Positions 27,488-36,604 are shown, counted from the stretch's first letter. The stretch: DNA of 64,000 bases from Alkalibaculum sporogenes (GCF_009362815.1 NZ_WHNX01000016.1:1-64000); one strand, 5' to 3'. The notes: generated from the letters alone by a model not told the origin. Translations and numbers: made by a program.

Positions 27488-27862
27488 ATGTATACAGATA
27501 AAGTAATGGAATATTTTCAAAATCCTAAAAATGTTGGAGAAATTAAAGCAGCAGATGGTGTAGGCGAAGTCGGTAGCCCCGCATGTGGAGACATAATGAG
27601 GATGTACTTAGAAATAGAAGATAATATTATTAAAGACGTAAAATTTAAGACTTTCGGATGTGGTGCGGCCGTTGCAACTAGTAGTATGGCTACCGAAATG
27701 ATTAAAGGAAAAACTATAGAAGAAGCTGAAAAAATAACAAATAAAATGGTTGTCAGTGAATTAGGAGGTCTGCCACAAGAAAAAATACACTGTTCTGTAT
27801 TGGCAGAGCAAGCTATCAGAGCAGCAATAAAAGATTATAAATCTAAGCAAGAGAATAATTAA
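27488..27862 (+). CDS. iscU: Iron-sulfur scaffold protein IscU/NifU-like
   Basis: 124-residue scaffold on which clusters are built. The three conserved cysteines lie in SPACGDIMR, KTFGCGAAVA and KIHCSVLAEQA, with an Asp after the first as expected. It begins right after iscS. In many Firmicutes mnmA comes next; here a strong hairpin ends the operon instead. Confidence 0.93.
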   Translation: MYTDKVMEYFQNPKNVGEIKAADGVGEVGSPACGDIMRMYLEIEDNIIKDVKFKTFGCGAAVATSSMATEMIKGKTIEEAEKITNKMVVSELGGLPQEKIHCSVLAEQAIRAAIKDYKSKQENN

Positions 27863-27900
27863 ATATAAGGACTGGTACGTGCATGCCAGTCCTTATATTT
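27861..27900. terminator. 15-bp perfect hairpin ending the isc operon
   Basis: AAATATAAGGACTGG pairs perfectly with CCAGTCCTTATATTT across a 10-nt loop. The arm ends in T-rich sequence on either strand, so it may act bidirectionally, though the T-run is short. Confidence 0.8.
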
Positions 27901-27977
27901 AGTAATAAAATAAATAATGAATGATTTGAATATATAATAATATTATATATTGAAGTGCATTAACCAGAGGAGAATTT

Positions 27978-29036
27978 ATGGAATTAGATCGTAGGCGTAT
28001 TAATTTGTTTTTTGATGTAGCAGTATTTCTAGTTATATTTTTATTTTTAGTATTAATTCGTAGAAATATTATTAATGTAATTAGCCCATTTATATTTGCT
28101 TTAGTAGTAGCTTATTTGCTAGATCCTTTGGTACGGTTTATTGAAAAAAAAGGTGTAAAAAATAGGGCATTATCTATACTCTTAGTTTTTATAATAATAA
28201 TAGGGCTGATAATAGGACTTTTTATGACAGTTATACCAAATATAACAAAAGACGTAAGTGTATTAATTGCTGATATACCTAATATCATAAATTCAGTAGA
28301 ACATTTTATTAATAATTTTAGAGAAGGAAATACTGTTTTTCAATCAGTTGATTTTTCTAATTATATTGATATAGATAATGAGTTGGCAAATTTGTCTGAT
28401 GGACTTATATCTGTACTAGGTGCAATGTCAACAAAGCTTATTGCTGGAACTGGAAAATTAGTAGACATTATCATGGTTCCTATTATTACTTTTTACTATC
28501 TAAAAGATAAAGAGGATTTTGTATCACTGGGTTCTAAAATAATTCCAAGAAAATTTAAGACAAAGTTAAAAGCAATATTAAGTGATATCGATGTAGTCCT
28601 TGGTGGATTCATACGTGGACAGTTATTAATAGCGTTATTTGTTGGAATATTGACGGGAATAGCATGTAGAATTATTGGATTACCTTATTCTATAACAATA
28701 GGAATGATAGCAGGCTTGACTAATGTAATTCCTTATTTTGGACCGTGGATCGGTGGTATATTTCCTATCATATTGGCTCTGATTACAAATCCGGTATTAA
28801 TATTATGGACACTTGTAGCAATTATAATTATACAACAGATTGAATCAACTTTTTTATCACCACAAATCATGTCTCATAGTGTAGGGCTCCATCCTATTGC
28901 AGTTATATTTTCAATTCTCTTATTTGGGAATATATTTGGAGTTATAGGAATGATTATTGGAGTTCCTATAGCAGGAACTATAAAGGTTTTAATAAAATAT
29001 GTTATTGAATTTAGAGAAGAGCAAAGTGTGGATTGA
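27978..29036 (+). CDS. AI-2E family transporter (PerM/YdbL-like permease)
   Basis: 352 residues with about seven to eight membrane helices. It opens with paired hydrophobic segments (15-32, 38-52) and KNRALSILLVF. It then has a soluble region around 95-140 and the family block LLIALFVGILTGIACRIIGLPYSITIGMIAGLTNVIPYFGPWIGGIF. The substrate is not deducible from sequence; members include sodium/proton antiporter-like and signal exporters. AGAGGAG precedes the ATG. The gene lies between isc and alaS, its usual place in Clostridia. Confidence 0.88.
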   Translation: MELDRRRINLFFDVAVFLVIFLFLVLIRRNIINVISPFIFALVVAYLLDPLVRFIEKKGVKNRALSILLVFIIIIGLIIGLFMTVIPNITKDVSVLIADIPNIINSVEHFINNFREGNTVFQSVDFSNYIDIDNELANLSDGLISVLGAMSTKLIAGTGKLVDIIMVPIITFYYLKDKEDFVSLGSKIIPRKFKTKLKAILSDIDVVLGGFIRGQLLIALFVGILTGIACRIIGLPYSITIGMIAGLTNVIPYFGPWIGGIFPIILALITNPVLILWTLVAIIIIQQIESTFLSPQIMSHSVGLHPIAVIFSILLFGNIFGVIGMIIGVPIAGTIKVLIKYVIEFREEQSVD

Positions 29037-29089
29037 CAAATTAAGATGAGTTTATTATAATTTTCATTATAATGATATATATGATAAAG

Positions 29090-29297
29090 ACGATGATTGA
29101 AACGAGTACTTTTAACTATCATAATAGAGAAAAAATCCTAGGCTGGAAGATTTTTGCAATGTTAAAGGGAAGCTATTCATGAGTTTAAGGTGAAAGCCGA
29201 TACGTTAAAGACGTTACCTATAAAGAGATAATCCTAGATTAAATGAGGGTGGTACCGCGACTTCTTTTCGCCCCTTAATATAATCGGGATTTTTTTG
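29090..29297 (+). promoter_or_regulatory. T-box leader of alaS
   Basis: The conserved T-box sequence AATGAGGGTGGTACCGCG lies at 29,242-29,259, with the upstream Stem I region about 29,095-29,200 containing the CTGGAAG and AAGGGAAGC elements. A GC-rich hairpin candidate and seven T residues at 29,290-29,296 complete the terminator. The downstream gene implies uncharged alanyl-tRNA as ligand. I could not fix the specifier codon by eye. About 105 nt follow before alaS. Confidence 0.92.
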
Positions 29298-29405
29298 ATA
29301 CTGTGAAGGGCACTACAATAAAATGATAACATTAGAAGAGGTTTAAAAAAATTAATAACTCGCTTTTGCAGCGTTGTTTATAACTAATCGAAAGGTGAAT
29401 ATTAT

Positions 29406-32045
29406 ATGAAAAAACTTGGTTTAAATGATATACGTGAAATGTATTTAAAATTTTTTGAAGAAAAAGAACATCTGAGACTTCAAAGTGCTCCGTTAGTACC
29501 TATAAATGATAATAGCTTATTACTTATTAACTCTGGAATGGCTCCTTTAAAGCCATACTTCACTGGTGATGAGATACCTCCTAGAAAAAGAGTTACAACA
29601 TGTCAAAAGTGTATTAGAACTCCTGACATTGAAAATGTCGGTAAAACAGCAAGACATGGAACATTTTTTGAAATGTTAGGAAACTTTTCATTTGGAGATT
29701 ATTTTAAAGAGCAAGCAATACCATGGGGATGGGAGTTTGTGACAGTGGTAATGGAAATACCTGTGGAGAAATTATACGTCTCTATTTATGAGGAAGATGA
29801 TGAATCTTTTGAAATATGGAATAAAAAAGTTGGAGTTTCTGATGATAGAATTGTTAGGTTAGGTAAAAAAGACAATTTCTGGGAGCATGGGCTTGGTCCA
29901 TGTGGTCCATGTTCTGAAATTTACTATGATAGAGGACCTAGATACGGCTGTGATAAGGCAGATTGTTCCGTAGGTTGTGAATGTGATAGATATATCGAGT
30001 TTTGGAATCTGGTCTTTACACAGTTTGACAAAGATGCGCAAGGAAACTATAATAATTTGCTAAATCCAAATATTGATACAGGTATGGGCCTTGAAAGAAT
30101 GGCGACTATTATGCAAGGTGTAAATACCATTTTTGAGGTAGATACTATTAAGCATGTCTTAGATAAAATATGTAGTTTATCAAGGGTGTCATATGGGGAA
30201 GACACAAAAATAGATGTATCTGTAAGAGTTATTACGGATCATATTAGAAGTGTTTCATTTATGGTAGGTGATGGTGTACTACCAAGTAATGAAGGCAGAG
30301 GATACGTTCTTAGACGACTTTTGAGAAGAGCTGCTCGACATGGAAAAATTCTAGGAATAGAAGGATTGTTTTTACACAATCTAGCTAAAGAAGTAGAAAA
30401 GGTATCTGGTAAGGCTTATCCTGAATTAACAGAAAAACTTGACTACATTATGAAAGTAATTCGAATTGAAGAGGAAAAGTTTCAAGAAACAATTGACCAA
30501 GGTCTTATTCTTTTAGAGGATGAGATAAAACAATTGAAATCAAAAGGTTTGGAAGTTCTATCTGGTAAAAGTGCATTTAAATTATACGATACTTTTGGTT
30601 TTCCTCTTGACTTAACTAAAGATATATTAGAGGAAGTAGGTCTAAAAGTCAACGAAAGTATATTTGCTGAAGAAATGAAGAAACAAAAAGAAAGAGCTAG
30701 AAGTGCGCGATCAAGCAAGGATATCAGTACATGGAGCGAGGATCCTTTTGAATTTTTAGATGGAAATACATTAACTAAATTTGTGGGCTACGATACTCTA
30801 GATAATGAAAGTATTATTATAGGTATAGTTAGGAATGGCTCTGCAGTTCAAGAAGCTGTTGCAGGAGAAGAAATATTGCTATTATTAGAAGAGACGCCGT
30901 TTTATGCGGAAAGTGGTGGACAAACTGGTGATATAGGTCAAATTATTTCGGAAACAGGAATTGTGAAAATTTCTGACTGTAAAAAAGGGAGTTTAGGTAG
31001 GCATATTCATTATGGAACAGTAGTCAAAGGTAGGATAAACACTAACCAAATAACTTCTAATCTAGTTGATAAAGATAGACGCATAGCCATAGCAAGAAAT
31101 CATACAACAACTCATATACTCCATAAAGCACTTAGAGATGTTTTAGGAGATCACGTTTCTCAAGCTGGTTCATTAGTAAATGAAAAGCGACTACGTTTTG
31201 ACTTTAATCATTTTGAAAAATTAACAAAAGAGGAATTGTATGAAGTTGAGATGAAAGTAAATCAAATTATCTCTAATTCGCCAATTATAACAGTATTTGA
31301 AACGGATATCCAAGCGGCGAAAGAACATGGGGCTACAGCTTTATTTGGAGAAAAGTATGGTGAGATTGTGAGAGTTGTAAAAGTTGGGCAATATAGTACA
31401 GAACTATGTGGTGGAACGCATTTGAACAACGCTAGCCAAGCAGGCATGTTTAAGATAGTAAGTGAGTCAGGAATTGCTTCTGGAGTTAGAAGGATAGAAG
31501 CTGTTACTGGAATTAATTCATATAATTATGTCAATAATATTGAAGAAGACTTAAAAACAATATCAACACTGTTTAAGACAAAGCCAGATAATGTACAGCA
31601 AAAGGTTGAAGATACTCTAGTGAAATTAAAAGCATTAGAAAAAGAGAATGAACTTTTGCGTCAAAAATTAAATAGTGATTCAATAGGAGATTATACTGAA
31701 AATTGTAAAAAAATTAATGGAATCCCTACGGTGATTCAAGTAGTTGAGCAGTTGCCAATGGATGACTTAAGAGATTTAGCCGACAAAATTCGCGATAAAT
31801 TACAAGCTGGCATCGTATTATTAGGTTCAGTAAATGTTGATAAGGTAAATTTTGTAGCCATGGGGACGAAAGATGTAGTTGAAAAAGGATTCCACGCTGG
31901 AAAACTTATTAAAGAGGTTGCAAAAGTTGCTGGAGGAGGAGGTGGAGGACGACCAGATATGGCTCAAGCAGGTGGTAAGAATCCAACTAAATTACAAGAA
32001 GCATTGGAAATAGCAAAAGAAATAATTGAAAAACAAATATCTTAG
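29406..32045 (+). CDS. alaS: Alanyl-tRNA synthetase
   Basis: Charges tRNA(Ala). The 879-residue protein has the class II N-terminus (LGLNDIREMYLKFFEEKEHLRLQSAPLVP), the TCQKCIRTPDIENVG and GNFSFGDYFK motifs, the editing-domain zinc site HTTTHILH and CGGTHLNN, and the C-terminal DHHA1 domain with a glycine run in GGGGGGRPDMAQAGGK. Length matches the bacterial family. A weak hairpin with T-run lies about 80-125 nt downstream. Confidence 0.97.
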   Translation: MKKLGLNDIREMYLKFFEEKEHLRLQSAPLVPINDNSLLLINSGMAPLKPYFTGDEIPPRKRVTTCQKCIRTPDIENVGKTARHGTFFEMLGNFSFGDYFKEQAIPWGWEFVTVVMEIPVEKLYVSIYEEDDESFEIWNKKVGVSDDRIVRLGKKDNFWEHGLGPCGPCSEIYYDRGPRYGCDKADCSVGCECDRYIEFWNLVFTQFDKDAQGNYNNLLNPNIDTGMGLERMATIMQGVNTIFEVDTIKHVLDKICSLSRVSYGEDTKIDVSVRVITDHIRSVSFMVGDGVLPSNEGRGYVLRRLLRRAARHGKILGIEGLFLHNLAKEVEKVSGKAYPELTEKLDYIMKVIRIEEEKFQETIDQGLILLEDEIKQLKSKGLEVLSGKSAFKLYDTFGFPLDLTKDILEEVGLKVNESIFAEEMKKQKERARSARSSKDISTWSEDPFEFLDGNTLTKFVGYDTLDNESIIIGIVRNGSAVQEAVAGEEILLLLEETPFYAESGGQTGDIGQIISETGIVKISDCKKGSLGRHIHYGTVVKGRINTNQITSNLVDKDRRIAIARNHTTTHILHKALRDVLGDHVSQAGSLVNEKRLRFDFNHFEKLTKEELYEVEMKVNQIISNSPIITVFETDIQAAKEHGATALFGEKYGEIVRVVKVGQYSTELCGGTHLNNASQAGMFKIVSESGIASGVRRIEAVTGINSYNYVNNIEEDLKTISTLFKTKPDNVQQKVEDTLVKLKALEKENELLRQKLNSDSIGDYTENCKKINGIPTVIQVVEQLPMDDLRDLADKIRDKLQAGIVLLGSVNVDKVNFVAMGTKDVVEKGFHAGKLIKEVAKVAGGGGGGRPDMAQAGGKNPTKLQEALEIAKEIIEKQIS

Positions 32046-32125
32046 ATATAATGTCGGTATCATATATTGAAGTATTTATGAAAAAAACTGTTAGTATTTT
32101 TATTGATAATAATAAACTAATATAA

Positions 32126-32170
32126 GCTCAAAAACAGATGCTATAAAAATAACTTGAGTTTTTTAATTTT
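32126..32170 (+). terminator. Weak terminator after alaS
   Basis: CTCAA pairs with TTGAG across a 22-nt loop and is followed by a T-rich tract. The stem is short, so this is only a candidate. Confidence 0.4.
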
Positions 32171-32234
32171 TATGTTTTAAACTTGTGGTATAATATAACT
32201 ATAATTATGTATTTTCTTAAGGAGGAGCATGTAT

Positions 32235-32495
32235 ATGGATAACAATAAGGATTTTACAGTAAAATTTCAAATCGAAAAGGATAGATCAGAAGAAATTAAA
32301 GAGATAGTTAAGAATGTATATACAGCTCTTGCTGACAAAGGATATAAACCGGTGGAACAATTAGTAGGATATATTATGTCAGGTGACCCTACTTATATAA
32401 CAGGGCATATGAATGCGAGAAATCTAATAAAAAAAATAGATAGAGATGAATTGTTAGAAGAATTAGTAAAGAATTATTTTGAAAATCTAAAGTAG
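32235..32495 (+). CDS. IreB family regulatory phosphoprotein
   Basis: Small protein (86 residues) of the IreB/YrzL (DUF965) family, a substrate of the Ser/Thr kinase IreK in enterococci. The sequence has the family block [62 protein letters not shown] choose the ATG at 32,235, spaced 7 nt from AAGGAGGAG; the in-frame ATG at 32,229 is too close to it. A TATAAT at 32,189 gives a local promoter. Placement after alaS is conserved in Firmicutes. Confidence 0.92.
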   Translation: MDNNKDFTVKFQIEKDRSEEIKEIVKNVYTALADKGYKPVEQLVGYIMSGDPTYITGHMNARNLIKKIDRDELLEELVKNYFENLK

Positions 32496-32526
32496 ATATA
32501 AATAGTCTTAAATTTAGATATCATTA

Positions 32527-32555
32527 TTAAACGGATAATAAATGAATGGTATAAT
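32527..32555 (+). promoter_or_regulatory. Promoter for the structured RNA
   Basis: An extended -10 element TGGTATAAT ends at 32,555. The -35 candidate TTAAAC at 32,527-32,532 is poor but spaced 17 bases away. Initiation would be near 32,562. Confidence 0.55.
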
Positions 32556-32561
32556 TACTGT

Positions 32562-32715
32562 ATTATTTCACAATGGATTAAAGCCTAAAACTGCTGTAAG
32601 ACGCAGTGTATCTGCTAGGAGTTAACACCCGTTTATCTCTTTTATGAAACAAACTAAAAAAAGTGGGTGGTCTTACTCATAGTAGCAAGATATGAGACCC
32701 TAAGAGGGTCTTTCA
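32562..32715 (+). ncRNA. Unassigned structured RNA (leader or small RNA) ahead of the aldo/keto reductase gene
   Basis: About 150 nt with strong pairing. ACTGC/GCAGT forms a small hairpin near 32,590-32,607. A long stem pairs GCTA with TAGC, GAGTTAA with TTACTC (one bulge), and CACCCGTTT with AAAGTGGGTG, spanning 32,614-32,686. A terminator, AGACCCT-AAG-AGGGTCT then TTTCATC, ends it about 20 nt before the next ribosome site. I tested it mentally against the T-box, SAM, TPP, lysine, FMN, glycine, purine, cobalamin and cyclic-di-GMP classes and saw no match. 6S RNA is possible but unproven. Either an attenuating leader or a free small RNA. Confidence 0.6.
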
Positions 32716-32733
32716 TCATGTTAGGAGGATAAT

Positions 32734-33681
32734 TTGATTTATAATTTACTTGGTACTACAGGGTTAAAAGTATCTAAAATTTGCTTTGGAAGCCTTACAC
32801 TAGGACCACTTCAAAAAAATGTGACTCCTGAAGAAGGCGGAAAGATCATAGCTTATGCAATGGAGCATGGCGTAAATTTTATAGATACTGCTAATTTGTA
32901 TCATAATTATCCTCACATTAAAAATGCTGCAAAATATTGTGAAAGAGAGTTAATTATATCTACAAAGTCATACGATTATAATGAAATAGGTGCTAAGATG
33001 AGTTTAACTAAAGCACAAAAGGAACTGAATAGGGATGTTATTGATATATTCATGTTACACGAGCAAGAGAGTATTCATACTATTAGAGGTCATTGGGAAG
33101 CAATTAATTTTCTAATAAAAGAGAAAAAAAAAGGAAATATAAGGGCTTTAGGTATTTCTACTCATCGTATTGAAGGAGTATATGGTGCATGTGAAATTGA
33201 TGATTTAGAAGTAATTCATCCTATTATTAATTATAAAGGTTTAGGTATAGAAGACGGTTCTTTAGAAGATATGGAAAAGGCTATTGCTTGTGCAAAGTCA
33301 AAAGGTAAAGGTATTTATGGTATGAAAATATTTGGTGGTGGAAATCTAATTAATAATGTTGACGAGTGTTTTAATTACATTAATAATTTAAATATTTTAG
33401 ATTCAATAGCTATTGGTATGCAGACAAAATCAGAAGTTGATTATAATATAAATAAAGTGCTAGGCAGAAAAATAGATGTAAATCTGGCTAATGAAGTAAA
33501 AAACAAGAAAAGAAGGCTTCTGATAGATAGCTGGTGTAATGGTTGTGGCAGTTGTCAGATAAAGTGTCATCAAAATGCTATAAAACTAATAGATAATAAA
33601 GCAATAGTAGAGGAAGAAAAATGTATTACATGTGGTTACTGTGGAGCTTATTGCCCACAATTTTGTATAAAGGTAGTGTAA
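32734..33681 (+). CDS. Aldo/keto reductase with C-terminal 2[4Fe-4S] ferredoxin domain
   Basis: 315 residues. The first 260 form an aldo/keto reductase barrel: the VSKICFGSLTLGP start, the Asp/Tyr region FIDTANLYHNYP, and ALGISTHRIEGV. Residues about 265-315 carry two 4Fe-4S motifs, CNGCGSCQIKC and CITCGYCGAYCP. Such fusions occur in anaerobes, where reducing power may come from ferredoxin-like centres. Substrate unknown. TTG start with AGGAGG 7 nt upstream. The gene follows a structured RNA with terminator and may be attenuated by it. RuvX begins 1 nt after its stop. Confidence 0.88.
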   Translation: MIYNLLGTTGLKVSKICFGSLTLGPLQKNVTPEEGGKIIAYAMEHGVNFIDTANLYHNYPHIKNAAKYCERELIISTKSYDYNEIGAKMSLTKAQKELNRDVIDIFMLHEQESIHTIRGHWEAINFLIKEKKKGNIRALGISTHRIEGVYGACEIDDLEVIHPIINYKGLGIEDGSLEDMEKAIACAKSKGKGIYGMKIFGGGNLINNVDECFNYINNLNILDSIAIGMQTKSEVDYNINKVLGRKIDVNLANEVKNKKRRLLIDSWCNGCGSCQIKCHQNAIKLIDNKAIVEEEKCITCGYCGAYCPQFCIKVV

Positions 33682-33682
33682 C

Positions 33683-34096
33683 ATGAAAGATAGAATACTA
33701 AGCTTAGATGTAGGGAATAAGTACATAGGGATTGCAGTATCAGATCAACTTAGAATTACTGCTCAAGGAGTGACAACGTTAATTAGAAAAAATTTAGATG
33801 AAGATTTATTAAGTATTAAAAATCTAGTTGAAGAATATGATGCTAAGGAAATAGTAATAGGATTACCTAAAAACATGAATGGAACAATTGGCATCCAAGG
33901 TAATAAAACTATCAATTTTGGGAATTATCTAAATAAGAGATTAGATTGTGAGATTATATATTGGGATGAACGTCTCACTTCTAAATTAGCAGAGAATTTA
34001 TTAATTGAAGCAAATGTGAGAAGAGAAAAAAGAAAAAACATAATCGACAAGCTTGCGGCACAAGCTATACTGCAAAGCTATATAGATTCATTATAA
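33683..34096 (+). CDS. ruvX: Putative Holliday junction resolvase / pre-16S rRNA nuclease YqgF
   Basis: RNase H-fold nuclease (137 residues) with the catalytic Asp in ILSLDVGNKYIGIAVSD, then IVIGLPKNMNGTIG and the WDERLTSKLAENLL block with an acidic pair. The family matures the 16S rRNA 5' end in E. coli and was earlier proposed to resolve Holliday junctions. Its place after ireB is the conserved Firmicute order. Confidence 0.94.
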   Translation: MKDRILSLDVGNKYIGIAVSDQLRITAQGVTTLIRKNLDEDLLSIKNLVEEYDAKEIVIGLPKNMNGTIGIQGNKTINFGNYLNKRLDCEIIYWDERLTSKLAENLLIEANVRREKRKNIIDKLAAQAILQSYIDSL

Positions 34097-34111
34097 AAAG
34101 GAGGAATTTAA

Positions 34112-34363
34112 ATGCAAGAAAATGAGAATACAATAATACTATTAGATGAGGAAGGTAATGAGGTAGAATTAGAACTAATAATAACAATGGAAAAAGAAGG
34201 AACTGAATATGCGCTATTAAAAAATCTAGAAGATGAAAGTGACGATATGTTTGCTTTTAGGATAGATGAGGATGGAGAAGGTGACATACTTACTCCTATA
34301 GAAGACGATGATGAAATAGAAATGATACAAGAAATGTACAATGAAATAATAAAAGAAGACTAA
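34112..34363 (+). CDS. DUF1292 protein (YrzB-like)
   Basis: Small acidic protein (83 residues) with the DUF1292 pattern: IILLDEEGNEVELELIITMEKEGTEYALLKNLEDE followed by DDMFAFRIDEDGEGDILTPIEDDDEIEMIQEMYNE. Function unknown; nearly always encoded after ruvX. AAAAGGAGG precedes the ATG. Confidence 0.93.
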   Translation: MQENENTIILLDEEGNEVELELIITMEKEGTEYALLKNLEDESDDMFAFRIDEDGEGDILTPIEDDDEIEMIQEMYNEIIKED

Positions 34364-34402
34364 CAAGAAAACTGTAATAGACATAAAATAATAAGCAACT
34401 GC

Positions 34403-34438
34403 TTGACAAAGATTACTTATCATTATAATATGATAAGT
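34403..34438 (+). promoter_or_regulatory. fur promoter overlapped by a palindromic Fur/PerR-type operator
   Basis: TTGACA at 34,403-34,408 and TAATAT 17 bases further form the promoter. The interval 34,415-34,438 is a dyad with perfect 8-bp arms ACTTATCA and TGATAAGT around an AT-only centre, lying over the -10 box. A related half-site TTGATAAG lies just before the gene. This suggests autoregulation by the downstream Fur-family repressor. Confidence 0.75.
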
Positions 34439-34472
34439 GATAACAACTATTAATTGATAAGTGGTGATAAAA

Positions 34473-34907
34473 ATGTCTACAACACTTGAAAGACTAATTT
34501 TTTTAATGAAAAACAAGGGGTATAAGTTAACTCCTCAAAGAAGATATATTCTAGATGCTGTAATGGAGAATAACGAGAGCCATTTAAGCATAGATGAAAT
34601 ATACACTGTAGTTAAACAAACTTGTCCTGAAATTGGCATTGCTACAATTTACAGGACAGTACAAATGTTAGAAGAGATAGGTGTTTTAACGAAACATCAT
34701 TTTGATGATGGCTGTTCTAGGTACGAACTAGCCGACGATAGTAAAAGACATAATCATCATCATTTAGTTTGCGTTATTTGCGGAAAGGTTATTGAAATAC
34801 AAGATAATTATTTTGATGAGCTCGAGCAACATATAGAGAAAGACAAAAATTTTACCATTACTAATCACACTGTAACATTTTATGGAAAATGTGAAATTTG
34901 CAAGTGA
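34473..34907 (+). CDS. Fur-family metal-responsive repressor
   Basis: 144 residues with the winged-helix domain GYKLTPQRRYILDAVMENNESHLSIDEIY and GIATIYRTVQMLEEIGVL, the metal-binding HNHHHLVCVICGKVIEI segment and a second CxxC in KCEICK, giving the structural zinc site. It could be Fur, PerR or Zur. A Fur-consensus box at 47,663 upstream of another gene favours Fur. I take the ATG at 34,473; an upstream in-frame GTG pair (34,461, 34,464) doubles as the ribosome site. Confidence 0.9.
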   Translation: MSTTLERLIFLMKNKGYKLTPQRRYILDAVMENNESHLSIDEIYTVVKQTCPEIGIATIYRTVQMLEEIGVLTKHHFDDGCSRYELADDSKRHNHHHLVCVICGKVIEIQDNYFDELEQHIEKDKNFTITNHTVTFYGKCEICK

Positions 34908-34942
34908 AAGACGGTACGGAAGAGATTGAAAGGAGAATAATA

Positions 34943-36604
34943 TTGACAACGAAAAAAAGTAAATTAAAAGTTATCCCATTAGGTGGGCTTGGAGAGGTGG
35001 GCAAGAACATAACTCTATTTGAATATAAAAAGGATATTGTTATTGTTGACTGCGGAATAGCGTTTCCAGATGAGAGTATGTTCGGAATCGACATAGTGCT
35101 TCCAGATTACACCTATTTAGTTAATAATAAGGATAGAGTAAAAGCTATAGTTCTTACTCATGGACATGAGGATCATATAGGTGGAATTCCATACTTATTA
35201 AAAGAATTGAATGTACCAATTTATGGGACAAAGCTCACTATAGGACTAGTGGAAAATAAGTTAAATGAGCACAAATTATTAGATACCACTGAAAGAATAG
35301 TAGTAAAACCAAAAGATGTAGTAAAGATAGGTGGATTTGAAATAGAATTCATACGCACGAATCATAGTATTGCAGATAGTGTAGCATTATTTATAAAATG
35401 TGAAGCTGCTAAAGTTCTCCATACAGGCGACTTTAAAATAGATTATAATCCAATAGACGACGAAGTAATAGATCTTAAAAGATTTGCTGAGTTAGGTACT
35501 GAAGGTGTAGATCTATTAATGGCAGATAGTACAAATGTAGAACTTCCAGGATATACGCTATCTGAAAGTTCTGTTGGAAAAACATTTATGGAACTATTTA
35601 ATGGTGTGAAAAGTAGAATTCTCGTTGCAAGTTTTGCATCAAGTGTACATCGTGTTCAACAGATTGCAGATGCTGCTATAGCCCACAATCGAAAAATTGC
35701 TCTTAGTGGACGTAGTATGATTAATGTATCAAATACAGCATTAGAATTAGGTTATCTTCATATTCCACAAGACGCTTTAGTAGATATTAGGGACATTAAC
35801 AAATATGATCCAAGTGAGATAGTAGTAATATCTACAGGTAGTCAAGGAGAACCTTTAGCTGCTTTAAGTAGAATGGCAGCAGGAGAGTATCGTCAACTAT
35901 CTATTAATGCAGGAGACTTAGTCATTATATCTGCTTCTCCAATACCAGGAAATGAAAAGATGATTAATAGAGTTATTAATAATTTGTACAAACTAGGTGC
36001 AAATGTTATCTACGAAAAACTTGCTGATATACATGTTTCAGGTCATGCAAAGCAGGAAGAATTAAAACTAGTTCATACTCTAGTGAAGCCTAAGAATTTT
36101 GTGCCAGTACATGGAGAATACAGAATGTTAATGCATCATGCCAAACTTGCTCAGGAACTAGGAATGTGCGAGGAAAATACCATAGTAGCTGAAAATGGCG
36201 GTGTAATTGAAGTAGATGAGACTGGTTGTAAAGTTATTGGGAAAGTTCCTTCAGGAATTACATTAGTAGATGGTCTAGGAATCGGAGATGTTGGAAACAT
36301 AGTACTTCGTGATAGAAAACATCTTTCAGAAGATGGTTTGTTCATAGTCGTAGTAACACTTAGCAAGGGAAAAACTGTTGCTGGACCTGATGTAATTTCA
36401 AGAGGATTTGTATATGTACGAGAATCTGAGGAGCTAATAAATAATGCAAGACGTGTGGTAAAAGAAGCTCTTTCTAGATGTGAAGAAAAAAATATTTATG
36501 AATGGAATAAAATAAAAGGTGAGATAAAGGAAAGTTTAGATCAGTTCTTATTTGAGAAGACAAAACGTAAACCAATGATATTACCAATACTAATGGAAGT
36601 GTAA
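34943..36604 (+). CDS. rnj: Ribonuclease J
   Basis: Metallo-beta-lactamase/beta-CASP RNase with endo- and 5'-exonuclease roles in mRNA and rRNA maturation. The protein (553 residues) has LKVIPLGGLGEVGKN, the zinc motif LTHGHEDHIGGIPYLL, HTGDFKIDYNP, DSTNVELPGYT, the beta-CASP region with STGSQGEPLAALSRMA, and VPVHGEYRML. The TTG at 34,943 has AAAGGAG 7 nt upstream and gives the normal N-terminus, so the upstream reading frame from 34,898 overlapping fur is not used. Confidence 0.95.
   Translation: MTTKKSKLKVIPLGGLGEVGKNITLFEYKKDIVIVDCGIAFPDESMFGIDIVLPDYTYLVNNKDRVKAIVLTHGHEDHIGGIPYLLKELNVPIYGTKLTIGLVENKLNEHKLLDTTERIVVKPKDVVKIGGFEIEFIRTNHSIADSVALFIKCEAAKVLHTGDFKIDYNPIDDEVIDLKRFAELGTEGVDLLMADSTNVELPGYTLSESSVGKTFMELFNGVKSRILVASFASSVHRVQQIADAAIAHNRKIALSGRSMINVSNTALELGYLHIPQDALVDIRDINKYDPSEIVVISTGSQGEPLAALSRMAAGEYRQLSINAGDLVIISASPIPGNEKMINRVINNLYKLGANVIYEKLADIHVSGHAKQEELKLVHTLVKPKNFVPVHGEYRMLMHHAKLAQELGMCEENTIVAENGGVIEVDETGCKVIGKVPSGITLVDGLGIGDVGNIVLRDRKHLSEDGLFIVVVTLSKGKTVAGPDVISRGFVYVRESEELINNARRVVKEALSRCEEKNIYEWNKIKGEIKESLDQFLFEKTKRKPMILPILMEV

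Noticed and set aside
29090-29297. A second riboswitch rather than a T-box before alaS
   Set aside because: The GGGTGGTACCGCG element is diagnostic of T-boxes and the gene is an aminoacyl-tRNA synthetase.
34898-34942. Longer RNase J starting inside the fur gene
   Set aside because: The TTG at 34,943 has a well-spaced AAAGGAG and gives the usual start of the family.
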